Source of the DNA: Anaerolineales bacterium
GTDB taxonomy: Bacteria; Chloroflexota; Anaerolineae; 4572-78; J111
Assembly: GCA_020634855.1 (NCBI GenBank)
Contig: JACKAU010000006.1
Coordinates: 124,001-188,000, forward strand
Reading direction: 5' to 3'
Length of the DNA: 64,000 nt
Part shown: positions 1 through 8,702 of the stretch, piece by piece
Layout: each line of letters begins with the position of its first letter
Numbering within the stretch: the stretch's first letter is position 1
Program-made: the position numbers and the translations under genes
Notes under the pieces: model-generated
Database searches by the model: none
Seen by the model: only the letters and a program-made list of their open reading frames with translations
What the model was told of the DNA's origin: nothing

Positions 1-1131
1 AATCGATGCGCTGAATGGCTCAGCCAATTAGTCCAGATTCCCAGTGTCAACCCGACGCAAGCCGGCCCTCACTCCGGCCCGCCCGGCGAAGGCAGCCTGG
101 CCACGCGCTTGATCGAATGGTTTACCCAGTTCGGGGCAGAAATCCACACCGAAGAAGTGCATCCCGGCCGGTCTAACGTGTACGGCCTCTGGCGCGGCCA
201 AACCGACCGTTGGATTGCCGTTGATGTTCATATCGATACCGTCGGCGTCGAGCAGATGAACGACGACCGCTTTAGCGGCCGCATCGCCGATGGCCGAGTC
301 TACGGCCGCGGTGCGGTGGATACCAAAGCCTCATTGGGCGTCATATTGGCGTTGTTGGAATCGATGCACCAACAGGGGGTCACGCCTCGGTCTAATTTGC
401 TCATCGCTGCCACCGTCGATGAAGAAAACGGGGCGCAAAGCGCGCCTATCTTTGCCCGCTGGATCCACCGGCAGCAGATCCCACTCCATCAATTAATCAT
501 CGCTGAACCCACACTGTGCTGCCCGGTCTATGGACATAAAGGGGGTATCCGCTTTGAATTTACGGTAACCGGCCGGGCCAGTCACTCCTCGACGCCCCAG
601 TTAGGCCAAAACGCCGTCACGGCGGCGGCTCATCTAGTGCTGGCTTTAGAGGCCGAAGATCAACGCATCCAAGCCCTGCCGCCTCACCCGGAATTGGGGA
701 CATCAACCATGACAGTAACCATTATCCAGGGCGGCACCGGTTCCAATGTAGTGCCTGACTCTTGTAAAATTTACGCCGGCTGGCGCTCGGTGCCGGGTGA
801 CGATGTGGCTGAAATCACGGCTCGAATTCAAGCGCTGGCCGAACGAAGCTGTCCGCTGCCGGTCTCGATGACGATTCCCGGCAGTATCGAGCCATTCTAC
901 CAGTCGCCCGATACCGTCTGGCTGCGCCAATTGGCCGAGTGGTCGGGATTTGAGCCAACCATCGCGCCCTATGCGACTAATGCCTGGGCGCACAGCGGCC
1001 GCCCTTATGAGTGCGTAGTGCTTGGCCCCGGATCGATTGACCAGGCCCACGGGGCCGAGGAGTGGGTTGAAATTTCAGAGTTAGAGAAACTAGCCGATAT
1101 TTACAGGCACTGGTGGGAACTTGCCCCTTAA
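1..1131 (+). CDS. M20 family metallopeptidase (ArgE/DapE-like deacylase), 5' end outside window
   Basis: The frame is already open at base 1, so the start lies upstream and about 376 codons are visible. Near the left edge LVQIPSVNP matches the usual opening of M20 enzymes. DVHIDTVG carries the His-x-Asp zinc ligands, GRGAVDTK the bridging aspartate region, and DEENG the Glu-Glu pair (general base and ligand). GHKGGIRFEFTVTG followed by SHSSTP begins the inserted dimerisation domain, and AHGAEEW near the end supplies the last ligand region. The family hydrolyses amide bonds of N-acyl amino acids or small peptides with two metal ions in the cytoplasm. The exact substrate cannot be read from the sequence. 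A ferredoxin gene starts 46 bases downstream on the same strand. Confidence 0.9.
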   Translation, partial: NRCAEWLSQLVQIPSVNPTQAGPHSGPPGEGSLATRLIEWFTQFGAEIHTEEVHPGRSNVYGLWRGQTDRWIAVDVHIDTVGVEQMNDDRFSGRIADGRVYGRGAVDTKASLGVILALLESMHQQGVTPRSNLLIAATVDEENGAQSAPIFARWIHRQQIPLHQLIIAEPTLCCPVYGHKGGIRFEFTVTGRASHSSTPQLGQNAVTAAAHLVLALEAEDQRIQALPPHPELGTSTMTVTIIQGGTGSNVVPDSCKIYAGWRSVPGDDVAEITARIQALAERSCPLPVSMTIPGSIEPFYQSPDTVWLRQLAEWSGFEPTIAPYATNAWAHSGRPYECVVLGPGSIDQAHGAEEWVEISELEKLADIYRHWWELAP

Positions 1132-1177
1132 TCGGAAAAATTCACAAAATTTATCACTATTAGTATCAGGAGAAAAA

Positions 1178-1552
1178 ATGCCTAACTTAACAATTAATGG
1201 GGAAACATTCGAGGTTACTGCCGGAGAACGTCTGGTACTGGCTATTGAGCGCAATGGGGTCAATATTGGCCATCGGTGCGGCGGGAATGCCCGGTGTACC
1301 ACCTGCCGGGTCGAGTTTGAGGCGGGCGAACCGGATGTCATGACCAAAGCGGAGTATGAGCGACTAACGAACCGGAATCTGTTCGGCCAAGTGAGGCTGT
1401 CTTGCCAGATTGAGTGCGATCGCGATATGAGCGTCAAACCGCTGATAACCCTGGAAAACGAGCCGACCTGGCAAGACACCGGCCCTGAACCGGAAGAAAC
1501 GGTTACCCCCGAAGCCGAGTGGTTCCCAATCGAGATGTTAACCGGCGAATAG
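1178..1552 (+). CDS. 2Fe-2S ferredoxin (adrenodoxin-type spacing)
   Basis: A 124-residue electron carrier. Cysteines at about residues 34, 40, 43 and 76 form C-x5-C-x2-C-x32-C, the spacing of adrenodoxin-type rather than plant-type 2Fe-2S ferredoxins. The HRCGGNARCTTCRV segment is the diagnostic loop. The frame extends upstream to 1121, but the ATG at 1178 is preferred because AGGAG lies just before it and the protein then begins directly with the first beta strand (PNLTINGETFEV). After the fold there is an acidic, proline-rich tail of about 35 residues that is unusual and of unknown use. It is probably cotranscribed with the M20 peptidase, but the redox partner is not in the window. Confidence 0.9.
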   Translation: MPNLTINGETFEVTAGERLVLAIERNGVNIGHRCGGNARCTTCRVEFEAGEPDVMTKAEYERLTNRNLFGQVRLSCQIECDRDMSVKPLITLENEPTWQDTGPEPEETVTPEAEWFPIEMLTGE

Positions 1553-1640
1553 AACCAGGTAGCGGTTATAACCATACCAAGGTCACAAGTCAGCAAATGA
1601 AGTCATATCCAAAATTGCCTTTATCTGCTGACTTTTGCTT

Positions 1641-1802
1641 TTATAGATTTGTAACATACGCAATGACTCCAATAAATAACGCCAGCATCAACACCATGTA
1701 AACAGCTGCCCAAATAAATAGAGGGCGATATGACTTTTCTTCATTATCAGATGAATTTGATTTGGCTGAAGTCTGAGTTTGCCATGATTTCGGTCTTTGC
1801 AT
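1641..1802 (-). CDS. Small single-span membrane protein, 53 residues
   Basis: This short minus-strand frame has an ATG at 1802, a purine-rich GGGGGGA about seven bases upstream and a stop at 1641. The first 27 residues are polar and rich in Ser, Lys and Glu. They are followed by one hydrophobic stretch (about residues 28-50, from PLFIWAAVYMVLM to GVIAYV) that reads as a single transmembrane helix with the N terminus probably in the cytoplasm. I do not recognise the family. It lies alone between the ferredoxin and the GT-C gene, which both face the other way. The sharp split between polar head and membrane segment argues for a real gene, but no homology supports it here. Confidence 0.5.
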   Translation of the reverse strand: MQRPKSWQTQTSAKSNSSDNEEKSYRPLFIWAAVYMVLMLALFIGVIAYVTNL

Positions 1803-2034
1803 TGTTATTCCCCCCACATTGACATTGGTACAGTCTATAGCGAATTAAGAAGAACACAGTAAGAGTAACCTTAAAAATTAGTTAGGTTAAAGAAAAATTT
1901 AACTCGCTTGACCGCAGAAAAACAGTACATGTTACTATTTCTGACTTGCTTCGTTTGCGTATATAATCAAACATAGAAGATATAAGACCGAAGTCAGTGC
2001 TATCGGTTAATTTTTACTTTTTTCAATTGCGATT

Positions 2035-5000
2035 ATGCCCGTGGCTACGACCGGCTTAGAGACAACGGCTAATGAGCCGATACCAATTAATCAACGACGA
2101 CCCCGACGAACTTTAAATCGACTGGCCCTGGCCCTGGTTGCCGTCGCGATTGCGGCGCTAGGGCAAATGGCTTTCGCTCAACACTCGCTATGGGACGGGC
2201 TGCTGCTGTACCTGGTGGCTGCTGTCCTTTTTGTGCGAGCGCTTATTCACCAATCCTACCCCAACTTTAAATTCGCCCTAGCCAATCCTCACCTGGCTAA
2301 CACGTTAGCTGTGACCAAAGGCCGGTTGAATACCATTGGCCTGGGATTGATTGGGGCCGCGGTGGTCATCTCTTTCCTCAGCTACACCTATTTTGGCCAA
2401 GATGAGCGCCAGCATTTGGCTTGGTGGCTCTATTTGACCAGTTTAGGGCTGCTGGTGGCCGGCATAATCTGGCTAACCCCGGCCTTGCCTTTCCGCCCGG
2501 AGTTAAAACGACTTTTCCCCAACCGGCAGATTGTCATCGGCCTGGTTGTCGTTTTTGGCCTGGCCCTTTTTATGCGCTTGTTCAATTTCACCCAGCAGCC
2601 TTTCGGCATCTGGTTCGATGAGGCCGAAGCCGGCCTGGCCGCTCGACACATGCTGGCCGACCCGGGTTATCGCCCGGTGTTTTACCAACTGATCAATGTC
2701 ACCGGTCATTTTTTAGCCGTCTATGCGGTGGCCTTACGCTGGCTCGGCGACTCGATCTATGCGCTGCGGGCCGTCAGTGTGCTGTTTGGGTTAGGGGGCG
2801 TTCTGGCCGCTTATCTTTTTGGCCGAGAGCTGCATGGACCGCGCTTTGGGCTGGCTTTGGCCTTTTTTGTGGCGGTCGCCCGTTGGCACGTCAACTTTAG
2901 CCGAATCGCGATGACCGGCATCGATACGCCTTTTTTTGAGTTCCTGACGCTGTTCTTTTTGACCCGGCTGCTCAAACGAGGTTACCTGCGCGATGCGCTC
3001 TGGGCCGGCCTGGCCTTAGGTTTCGGCCTGACGTTTTACACCGCTTTTCGACTTTTCATTTTGGCTTTGGCGTTGTTTGTGGGGGTTATGGCGCTGCGTT
3101 GGACCTCGCCGGTCCTAACCGCCATGCGCCAGGGCGGCTGGCAGCGCTACCTTATGGCTGCTGCTTTGTTAATTCTAACCGCCTGGCTGGTGTTCATGCC
3201 GGTGGTCCAATTTGCCCTCGATAACCCCGACGCCTTCTGGTATCGTACTCAGCAAATCTCTATTCTTACCAAACGTGATCAGGCTGATCTGTCAAAGGCG
3301 CTGTGGGAGAGTACCCAGAAGCACCTACTGATGTTTAATTTTGAGGGCGACAAAAACGGGCGACACAACCTGCCTGGCGCTCCGATGCTCGACCCGATCA
3401 TGGGTATTCTCTTGATTCTAGGATTGGCATTGGCGCTGGCTCGACCGTTTCAGCCGGCCAATACCTTCTTTCTCATCTTGTTGCCCGTGGCGCTCATCGG
3501 CGGCATTTTCAGCGTCGATTTCGAAGCGCCGCAATCGCTGCGCTCGATTGCGGTCATGCCCGCTGTTTTTTACTTTGTCACGCTGGCCGTAGCGGCTTTG
3601 GGCCGCGAGGCCGAAACCGTCTTGCAGCCGCTGCCCAAAATTTGGGTCTTAGGGCCGGCCGTGGCGGCGGCTGTAGCCATCTACCTCCTCAACGCGCACA
3701 CCTACTTTGTCCGTCAGGCTAACGATTTCGCCTCGTGGAACGCATTTTCCGCCCCGGAAACCATCACCGGCCGGCAAATGGCCCGGCTAGGCCCGGATTA
3801 CACCTACATTTTATCCCCTTTTCTAACCAACCACCCCACAACTCAGTTTTTAGCGCCCGAAATCACCCAGCAGCAGCATCTATCGCTGCCTGACGCCCTA
3901 CCGGTTCGCGACGCATCGGGTCGTCCGGTCGCGATGTTTTTGCATCCCGACGATGTTTGGGTCTTCAACAACGCCAAAAAACTGTATCCGAACGCCGACT
4001 TTGAGACCTTTTTTGGCCCGCGTGTTCTACCGGACAGCGAAGAGAGCCCGCCCAGCGTCTATTTTGTCGGCCTTCAACCCAATGATTTGATGAGCATTCG
4101 CGGCTTGGATTTGCGGTACTGGTCAACCACCGCCGCTCCCGAAACCCAATTCTTCACCGGCCCGCTGGCCTCGAGCCGCGCCTTTAATATCAACGCTACC
4201 TGGCCGCAAGACAGCCCGGCCGAACGTGATTTTTACGCCGAGTGGAACGGCATTCTCTACGCGCCGGAATACGGCCCATACGATTTGCGGCTGGTGACGC
4301 CGGCCGGCGGCCTGTTAGAAATCGACGGAACGCCCGTCATCGAAGGAACAACTGAAACAATCGAGGATCTGCTACTGGCGGAAGGCAATCATCAAATCCG
4401 GGTGCGGGCCGAGGCCGGCCAGGGGCCGGTGGCGCTTTACTGGCGCCCCCCCCGACAGGCTGATGAGAGCCTGATTCCGGCTTGGGCGCTCTACACCAAT
4501 CCGGTCACCAACCACGGACTACGCGGCTCTTTTTACCCCAATCCCGACTGGGAAGGACCGCCGGCCTTACAGCGGATCGATCCTTTTTTGGATACTTACT
4601 TCCACCTCATTCCGCTGAAGCGTCCCTATTCGGTTGAATGGGAAGGGGCGCTGGTTGCGCCGCAGAGCGGCTTGTACCGGTTAGGGCTACGGGCCGTGCA
4701 GGAAGGTGAGCTATTCATCGATGGGCAGTCGCTGCTGACTACTACCGGCCCGGATGAATACACTGAAGCGCCCATTTCGCTGGACGCCGGGCTGCACAGC
4801 CTGCTCATCCGCTATCGCGATACGGTGGATCGGTCGCGCATTCATCTGAGCTGGATTACGCCCAATGGCTCCATCCAAGCCATCCCCACCGATTATCTGT
4901 GGCCGCCGATGGGCAAATATCCGGAGCCGACCGCCCCTGTAACCGAGGTAATCGAAACGCAACCGATCCGGCTGCAACACTTGTTTTCATTGGGTACGCC

Positions 5001-5808
5001 CGGCCGTGAACCTGGCCAATTTCTGGACCCCAGAGATGTGGCTGTCCTCTCTGACGGTCGGCTGGTCGTGGCCGATACTGGCAACCGCCAAGTACAGATT
5101 TTTGATCAGCAATACAACTACCTGGCTACCCTGACCGGCGATGACGATCCCTTTGAAGAGCCGCTGGCCGTGGCAACCAACAGCGAAGATGAAATTCTCG
5201 TTTTGGACTCGACGTTACAGTGGGTGTACCGTTACGACTCGCAGGGGAACTTCATTGAGCGTTTCGGCGGGCCGGAGGCGCGGTTCTTCCATCCTAGAGG
5301 CTTGACTGTGTTCGATGACGACAGCCTGGCCGTGGCCGATACCGGCACGGGTCAGATTAAATTTTTCGACCCGGACGGCAATCTGACCGGCAGCACCGGC
5401 ACCGTGGGGACGGCTCCAGGTCAGTTTAACGAGCCAACTGACGTTCTACGCGACGGGCAGGGTACCTATTTTGTGGCCGAGGCCGAGAATGATCGCATCC
5501 AGCGGTTGGACGGCGCCGGGCAGCCGCTCAACCAATGGACCATTCCGCCGTCACTGGCCTTAAATGGGCCTCACCTGGCCTTTGCTCCCGACGACTCCCT
5601 CTTTGTCACTCAAGCGGACAGCGGGACGTTACAACGCTATGATCCGGACGGCGCCTTGCTCGACCAGTGGCAATCGATTGATCAAATGCGCTTTTTAGCC
5701 CCGGTCGGCATTTATTACGATGCCAACACCCGGCGCCTCTACGTGACCGATGTCGCCGCCCACCAGGTTCACGTTTTTTGGGTACAGGTGGGTGATGAGG
5801 AAGGCTAG
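2035..5808 (+). CDS. GT-C family membrane glycosyltransferase with two PA14 domains and a C-terminal NHL repeat domain
   Basis: A 1257-residue protein in three parts. Residues about 30-570 hold many hydrophobic helices typical of ArnT/PMT-like GT-C enzymes that use polyprenyl-phosphate sugars. The acidic motif in the first long loop is visible as GIWFDEAEAG near residue 190. Residues about 685-805 and 825-945 are two PA14-like beta domains (for example LEIDGTPVIEG and LFIDGQSLL, both followed by a turn and an LxWxxP strand). Residues about 980-1255 form an NHL beta-propeller with repeats such as LVVADTGNRQVQIFD and LAVADTGTGQIKFFD. The domain order puts the PA14 and NHL parts outside the membrane, where they may bind glycans. 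The acceptor is unknown. ATG at 2035 is the first in-frame start; no strong ribosome site is seen. Confidence 0.85.
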   Translation: MPVATTGLETTANEPIPINQRRPRRTLNRLALALVAVAIAALGQMAFAQHSLWDGLLLYLVAAVLFVRALIHQSYPNFKFALANPHLANTLAVTKGRLNTIGLGLIGAAVVISFLSYTYFGQDERQHLAWWLYLTSLGLLVAGIIWLTPALPFRPELKRLFPNRQIVIGLVVVFGLALFMRLFNFTQQPFGIWFDEAEAGLAARHMLADPGYRPVFYQLINVTGHFLAVYAVALRWLGDSIYALRAVSVLFGLGGVLAAYLFGRELHGPRFGLALAFFVAVARWHVNFSRIAMTGIDTPFFEFLTLFFLTRLLKRGYLRDALWAGLALGFGLTFYTAFRLFILALALFVGVMALRWTSPVLTAMRQGGWQRYLMAAALLILTAWLVFMPVVQFALDNPDAFWYRTQQISILTKRDQADLSKALWESTQKHLLMFNFEGDKNGRHNLPGAPMLDPIMGILLILGLALALARPFQPANTFFLILLPVALIGGIFSVDFEAPQSLRSIAVMPAVFYFVTLAVAALGREAETVLQPLPKIWVLGPAVAAAVAIYLLNAHTYFVRQANDFASWNAFSAPETITGRQMARLGPDYTYILSPFLTNHPTTQFLAPEITQQQHLSLPDALPVRDASGRPVAMFLHPDDVWVFNNAKKLYPNADFETFFGPRVLPDSEESPPSVYFVGLQPNDLMSIRGLDLRYWSTTAAPETQFFTGPLASSRAFNINATWPQDSPAERDFYAEWNGILYAPEYGPYDLRLVTPAGGLLEIDGTPVIEGTTETIEDLLLAEGNHQIRVRAEAGQGPVALYWRPPRQADESLIPAWALYTNPVTNHGLRGSFYPNPDWEGPPALQRIDPFLDTYFHLIPLKRPYSVEWEGALVAPQSGLYRLGLRAVQEGELFIDGQSLLTTTGPDEYTEAPISLDAGLHSLLIRYRDTVDRSRIHLSWITPNGSIQAIPTDYLWPPMGKYPEPTAPVTEVIETQPIRLQHLFSLGTPGREPGQFLDPRDVAVLSDGRLVVADTGNRQVQIFDQQYNYLATLTGDDDPFEEPLAVATNSEDEILVLDSTLQWVYRYDSQGNFIERFGGPEARFFHPRGLTVFDDDSLAVADTGTGQIKFFDPDGNLTGSTGTVGTAPGQFNEPTDVLRDGQGTYFVAEAENDRIQRLDGAGQPLNQWTIPPSLALNGPHLAFAPDDSLFVTQADSGTLQRYDPDGALLDQWQSIDQMRFLAPVGIYYDANTRRLYVTDVAAHQVHVFWVQVGDEEG

Positions 5809-5814
5809 TCCCCT

Positions 5815-5886
5815 CGACCGCCGACCGGCGACCGCTGACCACCAAGAAGAAGACTTCTGTAGATAATTTGCGGCGGTCGGCGGTCG
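5815..5886. repeat. Inverted repeat between convergent genes
   Basis: CGACCGCCGACCG at 5815-5827 is matched exactly in reverse complement at 5874-5886, with further imperfect pairing outside. It lies between the stop of the GT-C gene and the stop of the convergent phosphorylase gene, so it may end transcription from both sides, although no T-run follows. The GACCGCCGACC theme also looks like an interspersed repeat. Confidence 0.6.
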
Positions 5887-5937
5887 GCCGTCAGCAGCCA
5901 TAAGGCGGGTGGCTACGGAGTTATTTTGTCACCTTAA

Positions 5938-7683
5938 TTAAGCCGCCAGCCACCTGACGCCGTAAGGCTCAATGGTCATCCGCAAAACGCCCCCCTCCAA
6001 GATAACCATTCTACCCGTGAACAGATCGCTCGCGCTGTCAGATTGCAGCAAATGAGAGAGATCGACCTCCAGGTACTGGGCGTGATCGGTGACGTTGTGG
6101 AGGCACAAAACCCGTTCCTGACCATCGAGCGAGGTGCGCATGAGGTTAAAGAAGGCCGGATTGCCGTTGATGATTTGCTGGCTGCCGTTAGGGTGAAAAG
6201 ACGGGCTGGACGCTCTGGTTTTGAGTAGCTGCACATAACGCTGGAAGACCTGGTACGAGCGAGACGCCGGGTTAGCCAGGACCGCCTCGAGTTCGCCGCG
6301 CAGCCATTTTTGACGGTTTATGGTTCGGGCGCGGCCGGTTTCGGCCATGCCCGCATAATCGTTGGACGAGCCAAAGAGGCTATGAACATAAATTCCCGGC
6401 ACCCCGGCCAACGCCAACATAATCGCTTGCGAGGCAATAAAGCGGTTGATTTGCCGTTCGACCGGCTCATCGCTGTTGGGGTCAGACAACGCGTCGAACA
6501 AGGTTATATTTAACTCGTAAGGACTTTGGCTGCCGTCGGAATTGGTCTTGTAACTGACGCGCCCGCCATGCGCCAGCGTTTTATCGCCTAGCGCTTGAAC
6601 TTCAGGTGTGGTCAGCAACCCTTCGACCGGCCGCACACCAATGCCATCATGGGAGGCAATAAAATTAAAGAATGTGGCTGTATCAGGAAGGTCTTCCAGG
6701 TTTTCAGCCCACTTTTGCATCACTGTGGCGTCGCCAGTCTGGAAGGTGTGCAAAATGAGCGGCGGCAGCGAGAAGTTGTAGACCATTTGCGCTTCGTTTT
6801 CCCCATTGCCAAAATACGAGATATTCTCCGGGTGAGGCACATTGGTCTCGGTGATGAGCATGACATTGGGCGCGACGCCGTCCAAAACGGTACGAAATAG
6901 CTGAATAATGCGGTGGACCTGGGGCAAATGGATACAGCTCGAACCGATTTCCTTCCACATGTAAGCGATAGCATCCAGCCGGATAAACTCGGCCCCCTGC
7001 GACACATAGAACAGCAGCACATCGATGATGGCCAGCAACACATCCGGATTTTCGTAGTTGATATCCACCTGATCGGCGCTGAAGGTTGTCCAGACGTGCT
7101 TAACGCCGGTCGCGGTTTCAAAAGGCGTTAGCAAAGGCGTGGTTCGCGGTCGCGTCACGCTGCTGAGATCGGTGCTGGGATCAACCACAATAAAATAATC
7201 AGCGTATTTCGGATCACCGTTGAGAAACTTCTCAAACCAGACACCCTGAGCCGAGACGTGATTAATGACCGCATCGAACATTAGCCGGAAATTTTGACCC
7301 AGCAGCGCCACATCCTGCCAATCGCCCCAGCCGGGGTTGATCGCCTTATAATCCATTACTGAGAAACCGTCATCGGAGGAGTAAGGATAAAAAGGTAAGA
7401 TGTGAACACTGCTGATTGCGCCCTTCAGGTGGGCCTCTAACACTTCGGCCAGGCTGCGCAGTGGTGGTTTGCCCGGCTCCTGAATTTGGTCGCCATAGGT
7501 GATCAGAATTGAATCGGCCTCGGTCACCCGGTCGTTGGGGTTGCTCGGCTGGGCCAGGTCAGGCTCTTGGCGGCTGAAGTTGGTCAATTGTTTAATCAGC
7601 CTATCCGCTACCGATTTGGCCGTTTCAGAACCATAAATAAAATTGAGATGGTCTTGGATCTGCTTCTTAATGGTCTCATTCAT
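5938..7683 (-). CDS. GH13_18 phosphorylase (glucosylglycerate or sucrose phosphorylase)
   Basis: A 581-residue GH13 subfamily 18 enzyme. Catalytic residues can be read: nucleophile Asp about 237 in FIRLDAIAY, acid/base Glu about 279 in LITETNV, and transition-state Asp about 346 in ASHDGIG. The N-terminal ILITYGDQI and HILPFYPYSSDDGFSVMDY are typical of this subfamily, which splits sucrose, sucrose 6-phosphate or 2-O-glucosylglycerate with phosphate to give glucose 1-phosphate. The neighbouring glucosylglycerate synthesis genes favour the glucosylglycerate reading (inference). The start at 7683 is chosen over 7761 because AAAGGAGT lies eight bases upstream. It is transcribed away from ogt and could turn over the solute made by the genes at 8.7-14 kb. 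Confidence 0.88.
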   Translation of the reverse strand: MNETIKKQIQDHLNFIYGSETAKSVADRLIKQLTNFSRQEPDLAQPSNPNDRVTEADSILITYGDQIQEPGKPPLRSLAEVLEAHLKGAISSVHILPFYPYSSDDGFSVMDYKAINPGWGDWQDVALLGQNFRLMFDAVINHVSAQGVWFEKFLNGDPKYADYFIVVDPSTDLSSVTRPRTTPLLTPFETATGVKHVWTTFSADQVDINYENPDVLLAIIDVLLFYVSQGAEFIRLDAIAYMWKEIGSSCIHLPQVHRIIQLFRTVLDGVAPNVMLITETNVPHPENISYFGNGENEAQMVYNFSLPPLILHTFQTGDATVMQKWAENLEDLPDTATFFNFIASHDGIGVRPVEGLLTTPEVQALGDKTLAHGGRVSYKTNSDGSQSPYELNITLFDALSDPNSDEPVERQINRFIASQAIMLALAGVPGIYVHSLFGSSNDYAGMAETGRARTINRQKWLRGELEAVLANPASRSYQVFQRYVQLLKTRASSPSFHPNGSQQIINGNPAFFNLMRTSLDGQERVLCLHNVTDHAQYLEVDLSHLLQSDSASDLFTGRMVILEGGVLRMTIEPYGVRWLAA

Positions 7684-7749
7684 TATTCCACTCCTTTGCC
7701 TTACACAATTGATTGATGTAAAGTGTCTACATCGTATCTTTTGAGACAA

Positions 7750-7829
7750 GGTGACTGGCATTTTCGCTTAAATGGAGATTGCTGAATGGTCCACAACGCT
7801 ATAATTACTGCGATTAAATGCCAGTTACC
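7750..7829. promoter_or_regulatory. Inverted repeat in divergent promoter region
   Basis: The 328-base space between the phosphorylase and ogt starts (7684-8011) holds no gene. A 14-base arm at 7750-7763 (GGTGACTGGCATTT) pairs with 7816-7829 with one mismatch, and GTCTACATC occurs twice nearby (about 7730 and 7843). The region turns AT-rich before ogt. The repeat could be a regulator site for either gene, or a small interspersed element. No clear -35/-10 pair could be assigned. Confidence 0.35.
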
Positions 7830-8011
7830 TAAACTGTTACGTCTACATCAATGGGCGATAACCCCTATGAGGCTATTATATAACATCGAACGCTGATAGC
7901 AACTAAGACATAGATACGGTTTTACAAAAATTTACCTTAAATTTACGCAAATATTAGGCCAAATGAGCTTAAAATTTATTTCAGGCTTGCATTGAATCGA
8001 TAAGAGGGGCC

Positions 8012-8518
8012 ATGACCGTAGAATTCAAAGCCTATTATCAGTCAGAGATTGGCTTGATTGAGATTGTCAGCACCGACGAAGCCATCAAATCGCTTAACTT
8101 CATCGACGATAAAGCCGAAATCGAGCTAATTGACCAAAGTTACGAGCCAAAGATTCTAAAAATATGCCGAGAGCAACTGGAAGAGTATTTCAAGGGCCAC
8201 CGGACAGATTTTTCCCTTAAACTCGATCCGGATGGGACATCTTTTCAGAAATCGGTGTGGCAGCAGTTGCTAAATATTCCTTACGGGCAAACAGCCTCTT
8301 ATCTTGACATCGCCCGCCTGGTCGGCAACACCAAAGCGGTGCGGGCTATCGGTGCGGCCAACGGCCAAAACAGAATTAGCATCATCATTCCTTGCCATCG
8401 CGTGATTGGCAGCAACGGCAAACTAACCGGTTACGGCGGCGGATTGTGGCGTAAAGCCTGGCTTCTCGAACACGAGGGGGTACTGAATACGCAGTTAGCT
8501 CTGTTTGACCCAAAATGA
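8012..8518 (+). CDS. ogt: Methylated-DNA--protein-cysteine S-methyltransferase
   Basis: A 168-residue suicide DNA-repair protein that moves the methyl group of O6-methylguanine to its own cysteine. The active-site PCHRV lies at residues 127-131 (Cys128), followed by GSNGKLTGYGGGLWRK, the usual binding-loop region. FQKSVWQQLLNIPYGQTASY is the conserved helix-turn-helix lead-in with the arginine-finger helix after it (ARLVGNTKAVRAIG). The length is normal for Ogt, with no Ada regulatory domain. The ATG at 8012 has GAGGGG just upstream. It stands alone between divergent and downstream intergenic regions and is probably transcribed on its own. Confidence 0.95.
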   Translation: MTVEFKAYYQSEIGLIEIVSTDEAIKSLNFIDDKAEIELIDQSYEPKILKICREQLEEYFKGHRTDFSLKLDPDGTSFQKSVWQQLLNIPYGQTASYLDIARLVGNTKAVRAIGAANGQNRISIIIPCHRVIGSNGKLTGYGGGLWRKAWLLEHEGVLNTQLALFDPK

Positions 8519-8702
8519 AGCGTTATTGCTAGCCTCCTCAAGTGTAATCTAGCCGATTTATCACGTCAAAAACCCTCGGTTTAACCCGGCTGTTTTCCGC
8601 TCCTCATTAATCCGCTGTTAGGCGAATTTTATCAAAATTGTCAGAAGTTAAATTTTTAGTATAGTGCATATAGCTACAAAATCTTACGAAAGGATCGATA
8701 AA

